A DNA stretch of 64,000 nt, from assembly GCA_037126765.1 (NCBI GenBank), contig JBBCBC010000002.1, positions 17,763,853 to 17,827,852 on the forward strand. Direction: 5' to 3'. Position 1 is the first letter of the stretch, and each line of letters opens with the position of its first letter. The translations under genes were made by a program, and so were the position numbers. This DNA is from Stenogyne calaminthoides (taxonomy: Eukaryota; Streptophyta; Magnoliopsida; Lamiales; Lamiaceae). Below, one piece after another: positions 22,846-32,625 of the stretch. The notes under the pieces are model-generated. The model was not told the DNA's origin and searched no databases. It saw only the letters and a list, made by a program, of their open reading frames with translations.

Positions 22846-23300
22846 ATATATCCATATCTTGAGTAATCGTCAATGAAAGTGACGAAATACTCAAAACCAC
22901 CTCTAGCTTGAACAGACATGGGTCCACACAAATCAGAGTGAATCAATTCCAAAACACCGTTGGCCCTATTCCCCTTAGCCTTAAAAGGCCTCGAGGTCAT
23001 CTTGCCCTCCAGACAGGATTCGCAGACTGAGAATGGTTCCACTTGGAGAGACTCCAAAAACCCACTGTCTTTGAATCCTTCTCAGATTGGCATGACCCAA
23101 CCTTAGGTGCCAAAGGTATGTTTGATTCAACTTAGAAGGTTCTTTTCTCTTATTTGATGATGACGATGAATGAGCTTCAGTCACAGTATGGTATGCACAG
23201 GTAATAGTATAAAGATTATTTTCTAACGCGCCAAAACAGATCAAAGAGTCATTTCTCATAATAACAACTTTGTCATTAAAAACAACCAAAGCATCCATCC
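22846..23300 (-). pseudogene. Copia GAG-pre-integrase and start of integrase, family C unit 1
   Basis: The frames 23298-22981 and 23057-22824 encode YLWHLRLGHANLRRIQR (zinc-binding HHCC part), CESCLEGKMTSRPFKAKG, ELIHSDLCGPMSV (first catalytic aspartate) and FVTFIDDYSRYGYIYLL, where the sequence is fused to the LTR. The other integrase catalytic residues are absent because of the deletion. A frameshift separates the two frames. Confidence 0.9.
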
Positions 23301-23399
23301 ATAAATAACTCCGAAACTGAAATTAAATTCTTCCGAAAACTCGGCACGTATAAAACGTTCTTTAATACTAAAACAGAATTAGAAAAACATAAGTGCACA

Positions 23400-24002
23400 T
23401 CTCCCACTGCGACCACTGCTACTGTCGTAGCATTGCCCAGACTGATAGTAATCTCGCCCTTACTCAGTTGCCTTGTCTGCAGAAACCCCTACAAGGTATA
23501 ATAAACATGATCAGTGGCTCCTGTATCTACTACCCAAGAAAAGGAAGAACAAGCCGTGAAACATGTTTCAACAACCAGAGCAAGAGACGTACCAGAGTTG
23601 TCCTTTTTCAGGAGAGGACAATCAGACTTCCAGTGTCCTGGGCTACTGTCGCAGCATTGCCCAAACTAATAGTAATCTCGCCCTCACTCAGTTGCCTTGT
23701 CTGCAGAAACCCCTGCAAGGTATAACAAACATGATCAGTGGCTCCTGTATCTACTACCCAAGAAAAGGCAGAACAAGCCGGCAAACATGTTTCAACAACC
23801 AGAGCAAGAGACGTACCAGAGTTGTTCTTTTTCAGGAGAGGACAATCAGACTTCCAGTGTCCTGTCTTGTTGCATTTGAAGCATTTGCCTTTCGGCTTTT
23901 TCACGCCACTAGAAGGTGCCACTTTCTTGCTCCCACTGCTTCCACTACCCTTTTTCTGTAAAGGATTTTTCTTCTTCACGCCCTTAGACAAAGAAGATCC
24001 AG
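23400..24002 (-). pseudogene. Copia zinc knuckle and duplicated protease motif, family C unit 1
   Basis: The frame 23991-23608 encodes a lysine-rich stretch, the zinc knuckle CFKCNKTGHWKSDC and the aspartic protease site FSWVVDTGATDHVCY. A 224-bp direct repeat (units starting 23419 and 23643) adds a second copy of the protease-site segment in another frame. The protease cuts the polyprotein; the duplication destroys its frame here. Confidence 0.9.
23419..23866. repeat. 224-bp tandem duplication in protease, unit 1
   Basis: CTACTGTCGtAGCATTGCCC at 23419 recurs at 23643 with a few substitutions, followed by the same protease coding segment. The period is not divisible by three. The same structure exists in unit 2. 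Confidence 0.9.
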
Positions 24003-24036
24003 CTGAACAGAAACATGAGCCTGTGGTCCCTTACCC

Positions 24037-24655
24037 TTACCCATGAGACCCTCCGCCGCGACCAATTCCACAAGAAGCTCGAGTATAGTTCTTCTTACTC
24101 ATGATCACGTTTAAACGGAAGTTTTCAAAGGACTTTGGTAGCGAGTTCAGGATCATATCGATCTTAGTATTACCATCGATTTCTCCTCCGAGGACCTCTA
24201 TCTCATTCAGATATTCCATCATCTTGAGATAGTGGTCCCTCACGGATGCTCCCTCTGGCATAGAGGTAGACATAATGCTCCTCATAGCCTCAAAACGGGC
24301 AACCCTATCTTTCTCACCAAAAAGCTCTTTTAGGCTCAACATCATATCCGCGACATTATGCATGTTTTGATGCTGCTGTTGTAAAACATTTGAAATCGAG
24401 GCCAAAATGTAATAACGAGCCATCTCATTAGCCTTGTGCCACTTCTTATGAGCCTCCTTTTGCTCTTCAGTGGAATCGGGTTCCAAGGGGACAGGAGCAG
24501 GTGTATTGAGCACAAATTTGTACTCACTTGCAACTAGGACAATGTCCATATTTCTTTTCCAATCCAAATAATTCGGACCAGTTATGCTTATTTTGGTTTA
24601 AAATAATCAAAAGCAGGTTGAGTGACATCATCATAATTATCTGAAATAAATAAAA
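24037..24655 (-). pseudogene. Copia gag, family C unit 1
   Basis: The open part 24567-24037 has WKRNMDIVLVASEYKFVL, ARYYILASISNVLQQQH, MLSLKELFGEKDRVARFEAM and ILNSLPKSFENFRLN, the copia gag core. Compared with unit 2, one extra base in ACCAGTTATGCTTA (about 24585) breaks the start, and one missing base near 24002 breaks the join to the zinc knuckle. A further break (TATACTCGAGCTT, about 24075) is shared by both units. Confidence 0.88.
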
Positions 24656-25934
24656 TGAAAGCAAGGATTAAATCACATGAATTGAAGCATAAAATATTGG
24701 AAACCTTCAAAACCAACATTCAATGCAACCTCCAATAGCCCAACAAACACACACACGCAAGCCACATTAGGGTGTTTGTTTACGTATGTGCTTGTCAACC
24801 GGACACCCAGTCTTTGATTTCGATATCACGTCAACCTATCCTTATGACGAACGAAATCAACAGTCAGACCTTAACTGGCCATGTGAATTAGAACAGGGAC
24901 CCCGTTGGGGGGTTATATTAAAATTCACATCTAAGTGATGACCACAATTTAACTGTAAGAACCACTATTCACAATTGATGAGCTCATCAAGAGAACACAT
25001 CGCTAGCAAATAATTTCCTACAGTTATCTTGATTATTCTTTACTTATGAACACATTTGTGATACATCCGTTGGGGAGGACCACACACTTCATCTAAAGAT
25101 TAAAACATTTTAATTAGAAGTCTTAACTAGTAAGCTCGTGAATGTTGCATCCGTTAGGGGGAGACTCCAAGGTCCCTCGAGCAACAGACACCTTACTTAA
25201 AGACCAATTGTGGAGGCCATATGAGTTAATTAAAATTCACATCTATACCACTTAGTCATTTATAACATGAAGGTTATTCACATGTATAGCACATCATGAA
25301 TAGAAACGAAACGCAAGCATGCCACAATAAGGTAAAAAATGATAAATAAAAGCATAAATAAATGAACAACTATCGCAACCCCTTGAAAAACTATCAAAAA
25401 CAACCTATTCTAAGCTATTACAATGATAAATAAAGGGCGTGGAGGGATGCCTCGCATCGGCCTCTCACGCAAGGCAAATGGCTCGATTTATCTTTCACCA
25501 ACTTAAACAGGCAGTAAACTTCATCAAGGAAATTGAATTAGCTTCCGCCACAGGCAGACACAGCGTAGCAATGACATTTTTAGAGGACCTCCCGACATTT
25601 TCGAAATGTGGTTATAATAGAAAAATGGACAACCGAGTCAAAAATTATGGCCAAAGCGGTTTTAACCGACCAATGGCCATAACCCTAACCCTAATCGCCC
25701 GTTTTCCATATTATCCTCCAACCTCCATCGCGATCAAATTACAATAATAATAAGCGCCCTATTACAGTGATCTATGTAAAACGCCTATATCTACCCACAC
25801 TTCTTATCTGGTGGGAAAACGATTACAAACACACTAAAGGGTTGCGATAGAGAAACAGATTCAAACATAGTGAAAACATAAACGAAATCTACAAACGAAA
25901 ACATTTCAGGCAGATCCAATAATCCACGAATCCT
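24656..25934 (-). other. Leader (5' UTR) of family C unit 1
   Basis: Non-coding leader. It contains several copies of a motif like CCGTTGGGG (near 24903, 25068 and, as CCGTTAGGGGG, 25151), also present in family D leaders. No ORF of substance. Confidence 0.7.
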
Positions 25935-25947
25935 GGCTCTGATACCA
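25935..25947 (-). promoter_or_regulatory. Primer binding site, family C unit 1
   Basis: The reverse complement reads TGGTATCAGAGCC (initiator tRNA-Met site), two bases from the LTR start at 25950. Confidence 0.92.
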
Positions 25948-25949
25948 GT

Positions 25950-26310
25950 TGATGGAACGCGCCGGTGAGAGCTGTCCGTTGCCAGGATCGATATTGGATG
26001 CCAAACGTACAGAACATATATAAAACCGAAATGCATCTAAAGCAAAAAGGTCAGATTTAGTTACCCTTGAAGATCGAGATGTTGATTCCACTACCGATCT
26101 TCTAGTCTGTCTCCCAACCTCGTTCGAACACCGAGTGGACAACGATCTATCGAATGTGGAGAAGGCGGCTGCTATTTCGTCTCCTAAACCCTAGTTCTTT
26201 TCGGCTGCTGCGTTTTCAGTTTTGTGCACTAGGGTTATAGAGGAAACCAGGCCCCTTTATTTATACTCCTCAGGTTATGTGGGCCAGACTAGGGATCCAT
26301 TAGAAGGTAG
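25950..26310 (-). repeat. Truncated LTR, family C, between units
   Basis: Same start and same truncation point as the unit 1 LTR. It serves as the right LTR of unit 1 and the left LTR of unit 2. Confidence 0.9.
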
Positions 26311-28099
26311 ATATATCCATATCTTGAGTAATCGTCAATGAAAGTGACGAAATACTCAAAACCACCTCTAGCTTGAACAGACATGGGTCCACACAAATCA
26401 GAGTGAATCAATTCCAAAACACCGTTGGCCCTATTCCCCTTAGCCTTAAAAGGCCTCAAGGTCATCTTGCCCTCCAGACAGGATTCGCAGACTGAGAATG
26501 GTTCCACTTGGAGAGACTCCAAAAACCCACTGTCTTTGAATCCTTCTCAGATTGGCATGACCCAACCTTAGGTGCCAAAGGTATGTTTGATTCAACTTAG
26601 AAGGTTCTTTTCTCTTATTTGATGATGACAATGAATGAGCTTCAGTCACAGTATGGTATGCACAGGTAATAGTATAAAGATTATTTTCTAACGCGCCAAA
26701 ACAGATCAAAGAGTCATTTCTCATAATAACAACTTTGTCATTAAAAACAACCAAAGCATCCATCCATAAATAACTCCGAAACTGAAATTAAATTCTTCCG
26801 AAAACTCGGCACGTATAAAACGTTCTTTAATACTAAAACAGAATTAGAAAAACATAAGTGCACATCTCCCACTGCGACCACTGCTACTGTCGTAGCATTG
26901 CCCAGACTGATAGTAATCTCGCCCTTACTCAGTTGCCTTGTCTGCAGAAACCCCTACAAGGTATAATAAACATGATCAGTGGCTCCTGTATCTACTACCC
27001 AAGAAAAGGAAGAACAAGCCGTGAAACATGTTTCAACAACCAGAGCAAGAGACGTACCAGAGTTGTCCTTTTTCAGGAGAGGACAATCAGACTTCCAGTG
27101 TCCTGGGCTACTGTCGCAGCATTGCCCAAACTAATAGTAATCTCGCCCTCACTCAGTTGCCTTGTCTGCAGAAACCCCTGCAAGGTATAACAAACATGAT
27201 CAGTGGCTCCTGTATCTACTACCCAAGAAAAGGCAGAACAAGCCGGCAAACATGTTTCAACAACCAGAGCAAGAGACGTACCAGAGTTGTTCTTTTTCAG
27301 GAGAGGACAATCAGACTTCCAGTGTCCTGTCTTGTTGCATTTGAAGCATTTGCCTTTCGGCTTTTTCACGCCACTAGAAGGTGCCACTTTCTTGCTCCCA
27401 CTGCTTCCACTAGCCTTTTTCTGTAAAGGATTTTTCTTCTTCACGCCCTTAGACAAAGAAGATCCAGCTTGAACAGAAACATGAGCCTGTGGTCCCTTAC
27501 CCTTACCCATGAGACCCTCCGCCGCGACCAATTCCACAAGAAGCTCGAGTATAGTTCTTCTTACTCATGATCACGTTTAAACGGAAGCTTTCAAAGGACT
27601 TTGGTAGCGAGTTCAGGATCATATCGATCTTAGTATTACCATCGATTTCTCCTCCGAGGACCTCTATCTCATTCAGATATTCCATCATCTTGAGATAGTG
27701 GTCCCTCACGGATGCTCCCTCTGGCATAGAGGTAGACATAATGCTCCTCATAGCCTCAAAACGGGCAACCCTATCTTTCTCACCAAAAAGCTCTTTTAGG
27801 CTCAACATCATATCCGCGACATTATGCATGTTTTGATGCTGCTGTTGTAAAACATTTGAAATCGAGGCCAAAATGTAATAACGAGCCATCTCATTAGCCT
27901 TGTGCCACTTCTTATGAGCCTCCTTTTGCTCTTCAGTGGAATCGGGTTCCAAGGGGACAGGAGCAGGTGTATTGAGCACAAATTTGTACTCACTTGCAAC
28001 TAGGACAATGTCCATATTTCTTTTCCAATCCAAATAATTCGGACCAGTATGCTTATTTTGGTTTAAAATAATCAAAAGCAGGTTGAGTGACATCATCAT
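26311..28099 (-). pseudogene. Copia gag-protease-integrase fragment, family C unit 2
   Basis: Gag starts at one of three adjacent ATGs (about 28099-28093) with MSLNLLLIILNQNK and GPNYLDWKRNMDIVL, and is open to 27503. The zinc-knuckle/protease frame (27537-27073) has ELVAAEGLMGKGK, CFKCNKTGHWKSDC and VVDTGATDH. A one-base shift, common to both units, separates them. The 224-bp protease duplication (units from 26884 and 27108) and the integrase start (26763-26289) match unit 1, and the same LTR fusion ends the reading. Confidence 0.9.
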
Positions 28100-28129
28100 A
28101 ATTATCTGAAATAAATAAAATGAAAGCAA

Positions 28130-29412
28130 GGATTAAATCACATGAATTGAAGCATAAAATATTGGAAACCTTCAAAACCAACATTCAATGCAACCTCCAA
28201 TAGCCCAACAAACACACACACGCAAGCCACATTAGGGTGTTTGTTTACGTATGTGCTTGTCAACCGGACACCCAGTCTTTGATTTCGATATCACGTCAAC
28301 CTATCCTTATGACGAACGAAATCAACAGTCAGACCTTAACTGGCCATGTGAATTAGAACAGGGACCCCGTTGGGGGGTTATATTAAAATTCACATCTAAG
28401 TGATGACCACAATTTAACTGTAAGAACCACTATTCACAATTGATGAGCTCATCAAGAGAACACATCGCTAGCAAATAATTTCCTACAGTTATCTTGATTA
28501 TTCTTTACTTATGAACACATTTGTGATACATCCGTTGGGGAGGACCACACACTTCATCTAAAGATTAAAACATTTTAATTAGAAGTCTTAACTAGTAAGC
28601 TCGTGAATGTTGCATCCGTTAGGGGGAGACTCCAAGGTCCCTCGAGCAACAGACACCTTACTTAAAGACCAATTGTGGAGGCCATATGAGTTAATTAAAA
28701 TTCACATCTATACCACTTAGTCATTTATAACATGAAGGTTATTCACATGTATAGCACATCATGAATAGAAACGAAACGCAAGCATGCCACAATAAGGTAA
28801 AAAATGATAAATAAAAGCATAAATAAATGAACAACTATCGCAACCCCTTGAAAAACTATCAAAAACAACCTATTCTAAGCTATTACAATGATAAATAAAG
28901 GGCGTGGAGGGATGCCTCGATCGGCCTCTCACGCAAGGCAAATGGCTCGATTTATCTTTCACCAACTTAAACAGCAGTAAACTTCATCAAGGAAATTGAA
29001 TTAGCTTCCGCCACGCAGAAGTGAACCACACAGCGTAGAATGACATTTTAGAGGACCTCCCGACATTTTCAAATGTGGTTATAATAGAAAAATGGACAAC
29101 CGAGATCAAAAATTATGGCCAAAGCGGTTTTAACCGACCAATGGCCATAACCCCTAACCCTAATCGCCCGTTTTCCATATTATCCTCCAACCTCCATCGC
29201 GATCAAATTACAATAATAATAAGCGCCTATTACAGTGATCTATGTAAAACGCCTATATCTACCCACACTTTTATCGGTGGGAAAACGATTACAAACACAC
29301 TAAAGGGTTGCGATAGAGAAACAGATTCAAACATAGTGAAAACATAAACGAAATCTACAAACGAAAAACATTTCAGCAGATCCAATAATCCACGAATCTG
29401 GCTCGATACAGT
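28130..29412 (-). other. Leader and eroded primer site of family C unit 2
   Basis: Aligns with the unit 1 leader almost base for base until about 28910, then shows many one- to three-base losses, mostly at CTG/CAG. The primer site is reduced to TGGCTCGATACAG (unit 1: TGGCTCTGATACCAG). Confidence 0.8.
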
Positions 29413-30660
29413 TGATGGAACGCGCCGGTGAGAGCTGTCCGTTGCCAGGATCGATATTGGATGCCAAACGTACAGAACATATATAAAACCGAAATGCATC
29501 TAAAGCAAAAAGGTCGATTTAGTTACCCTTGAAGATCGAGATGTTGATTCCACTACCGATCTTCTAGTCTGCATCTCCCAACCTCGTTCAACACCGAGTG
29601 GACAACGATCTATCGAATGTGGAGAAGGCGGCTTTATTTCGCTCCTAAACCCTAGTTCTTTTTTTTTCTTTGCGTTTTCAGTTTTGTGCACTAGGGTTAT
29701 AGAGGAAACCAGGCCCCTTTATTTATACTCCTCAGGTTATGTGGGCCAGACTAGGGATCCATTAGAAGGTATAGGGTTTGGGCTTCTTCCGGACCCAAAT
29801 ACTCTTATGTTCAGCCCAGAACATTAATTTGGCCCGAGAACATTAATTCATCCCACTAGAGAATTAATGTTGCACTCCCTTCCTATCCCAAACCAAATCA
29901 GGGCTTCTATTAGACTTTATAATTCCCCGTGTTAAAGATATCGCACGTCCATTAATTATTAAAGCTTCCGACTGCTTTAATTAATTAATATATATTATTC
30001 CTTGAGTAGTACTACTCAACCTTATTGTCGTACGGATTAAATCCACCTGCAGGGTTTAATACGACAATCCTTTATGAGTTTCCTCAAGGGGACGTCATCA
30101 TCCTGGATGTCCAGGACACGGTGCCCCAATGACAATAAATAGATATCATGCAAGTGATGTCACTACCCAAAATACGAAGTATGAGAGATCTACCAAGATT
30201 CTCACCTATAGTAAATCAAAGTAGTGAACAAGCACCCCACATATCTAAATACCACACTTAGGGTTGAGAATTATAAAAGTCACCAAGACCTCTAGTTCTT
30301 CATAACAGTCAGAATAGAAGAACATGTCTTATCTGTGACCCATTCAATACGACATAGCGCACTAGTATAAACTAATGGCCAAGACAAGTCAATAACAAGT
30401 TTATACTACAACTTAAATTGATAGTTATGTCCAGAACTATCTCAGTTGTGAATATTATTTATATCTTTTAAGGAACTTGACAATGTGATCTTCTGTGTGA
30501 CTACAAACCCACCACATTGTTTACAATATAAGATAAGCAGACACATAAGCAATTTATAAGAATGCAATGATGTGAAAAACTATTTATTTCAGACAATAAG
30601 GAAATTGAATATGCATCCACAAAAGCTCACTAAAAGTTTACTTTACAGTATACACCAACA
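29413..30660 (-). repeat. Full-length LTR, family C
   Basis: 1248 bp, TGATGGAACGCG...ATACACCAACA; it matches the solo LTR at 3061-4237 in the opposite orientation. As it carries the upstream LTR position on the minus strand, it is the likely promoter of the composite (TATA box 29718-29727). Confidence 0.93.
29718..29727 (-). promoter_or_regulatory. TATA box in family C LTR
   Basis: TTTATTTATA on the plus strand gives TATAAATAAA in element sense. Confidence 0.55.
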
Positions 30661-30665
30661 CAAAT

Positions 30666-30837
30666 TGCCTATCTGCACCAGATCAAATGGCGTGGTATTG
30701 ATGAACCGTCCAGTATTCCTCTTTTACAACACTAGACAGACGAGAAGATGCAGATTTGATGTTCTCAGGCATGCATGTATGGTGATTGTGATCTCATGGA
30801 GGATGTGTATCCTATTACTGTGAACGGTCGTGCAAAG
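30666..30837 (+). pseudogene. Ulp1-like gene, second piece
   Basis: In the frame continued from 22485 the piece reads AYLHQIKWRGIDEP, a stop, TDEKMQI, a second stop, then EDVYPITVNGRAK. The LHQIKW...LQH.TDEK pattern follows the N-terminal plant domain in Ulp1-type genes. The two stops show decay. The final caaag is the TSD of the Sirevirus-like element. Confidence 0.75.
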
Positions 30838-32361
30838 TGTAGGTCCCGAACGGGTTTCGTGAGGGCAGAAGTCTAGAGGGGAGGGGTGAATAGACATCTG
30901 AAAACTTTTTCGTGCAGATCAGGTGTGATGGTAGGTTGCCTGATCAGAGTGCAAGTGAATCAGTTTGGACTGATATCCAACTTACTGATCGCCTGATGAT
31001 AGATCAGTTTGGTGTCTATCAGTTTAACTGATGTGCGGAAGCTAGTTAATACCCGTGTGAAAAACCAGTTTTCTCAAATTAGATTCTAATGTCTGTTTTC
31101 AATCAACTGACCAAAGAGTCAAATTGACCAGATCAGTTTCTTTATGCAAACTGATCCTAACTCAGAATATGTATGCGATTTTAAGCAAAGTCGTGTGCGA
31201 TAAAGTAAAACAGTTAAGAGCAGGTAAATGCACATAAGATTTATAGTGGTTCGGACAACCAGTCCTACGTCCACTCTTCCCTATCACAAGGGGCACCAAC
31301 TTAACCAACTTGGACTTAGTTTATTGTGTTAGTCCAACACAGTACAACCAATAGATATTTATAGAGTTCTCACTCAACGATCCCAGAAATCAGAACTAGA
31401 AACCCTAGTCTGAAATCTTGCAAAACAAACTTAACCTAACTTTTGGTTTGGGTAAAGATTTGTTGTTGTTCCAACTGGAAATCTATCCTATTGTTTATGT
31501 AGCCTATCAGCTAGTGGATGAGATTTCTATGTTAAGAACTAATGGCATGAACACTTAGAAATAATCTTCAAGTTGTGTTCTTCGTGCAGAAATTTTGCTA
31601 TAGTATGAGCTTCTTGATAATTTTCGTGTCTTCACTCTGAAGAGTAATCCCATATTTATAGACCTCGAAATCAAAGAGCCGTTGAAGAGCAATTTGAATT
31701 TCAGGCTATTTTTGGTAGATTGCAGGATTGATGTGACATGCTTCAGGAACGACATGGCCGAAAGCATGAATAGTTGTCCTTTATAGCCATTTGACTTAGC
31801 AGCGCCGAATCCCCCATTGTCAGCTCCGTACATACGTGTCTTGTTCTCATTGGTTAACAAGTACACTTTTCAGTGTTTGTTCTACCAACTAAAGTTGACA
31901 TTCTTCTTGTACAGATCAACAACGCATGACTGGTGTAACATCAGTTGACACCTGGTGTGGGATGACCTCATCAAATAAAACTGATCAGTATTCCTGATAG
32001 AGTCTTCTGGTGCCAGTTGTCTTAGCTCAACTAGCAGACTCGGCTGATGTAGGTCTTCTAGTCTTCTGGTAGTCTACTGATCTTCAGGTCTTCTGAATTT
32101 GAGCTTCATGTCTTCACCTGATTATTTGACCATCTGATCTTCTGACTTTGTCTTGTCTTCTGACCTATACTTGTCTTCTGATCTGACCTATACATATTGA
32201 GTTCCCCCTCAATATGTGACCTGTCTTATACATCAGATGTCTATACATTTCAGCTGGTCATCCTAACCTGATTCTAAGTCATCAGTCAGCTAACAAGTCT
32301 GACTGGTCCTATTACAAACTGTTTTGGATCTTCCATCAAACTAAATACAAATTTCCCAACA
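30838..32361 (-). repeat. 3' LTR of family A element
   Basis: 1524 bp. It carries about 80 bp (around 31798-31880) that are missing from the 5' LTR, plus smaller differences. Confidence 0.93.
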
Positions 32362-32380
32362 ATTTCCCCCTTTTTGATGG
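32362..32380 (-). promoter_or_regulatory. Polypurine tract, family A
   Basis: ATTTCCCCCTTTTTGATGG on the plus strand, i.e. CCATCAAAAAGGGGGAAAT in element sense, directly next to the 3' LTR. Similar AAGGGGGAA tracts recur inside the element near 33585-33600 and 37659-37670. Confidence 0.85.
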
Positions 32381-32625
32381 AACCAAAACATATAATCAGA
32401 AAAACAGATAACCATGCGAAATATAAAAGCATAAACAACAGAAATCAGAAGACAATGAGATGTTGTCTTAAGATCAGAAAGGTAACTTGTTTTATATATA
32501 TAAGAGTTGAAGATTACAAGTACAAGGATTACCTATCATCTGATCCAAAGACACGACATCTTCTGATTTCTTCAAAAAAAGAATTTCTGAAGATCTTCTG
32601 GAACATTGAAAATCTTGTACATTCT

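Larger units (their letters stand above)
22486..30660 (-). mobile_element. Copia family C composite: two tandem deleted units plus full LTR, TSD caaat
   Basis: The structure on the plus strand is truncated LTR (22486-22845), internal (22846-25949), truncated LTR (25950-26310), internal (26311-29412), full LTR (29413-30660). The two units repeat with a period of about 3464 bp and look near-identical. Each fuses LTR sequence directly to the middle of integrase, so reverse transcriptase, RNase H, the polypurine tract and most of the left LTR are missing. TSD caaat (22481-22485 and 30661-30665) bounds the whole. A shared deletion followed by tandem duplication is the simplest history. Confidence 0.93.

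Noticed and set aside
23393..24046. Plus-strand ORFs across the family C protease region
   Set aside because: Antisense shadows of the gag-protease frame; they recur in both units only because the units are copies.
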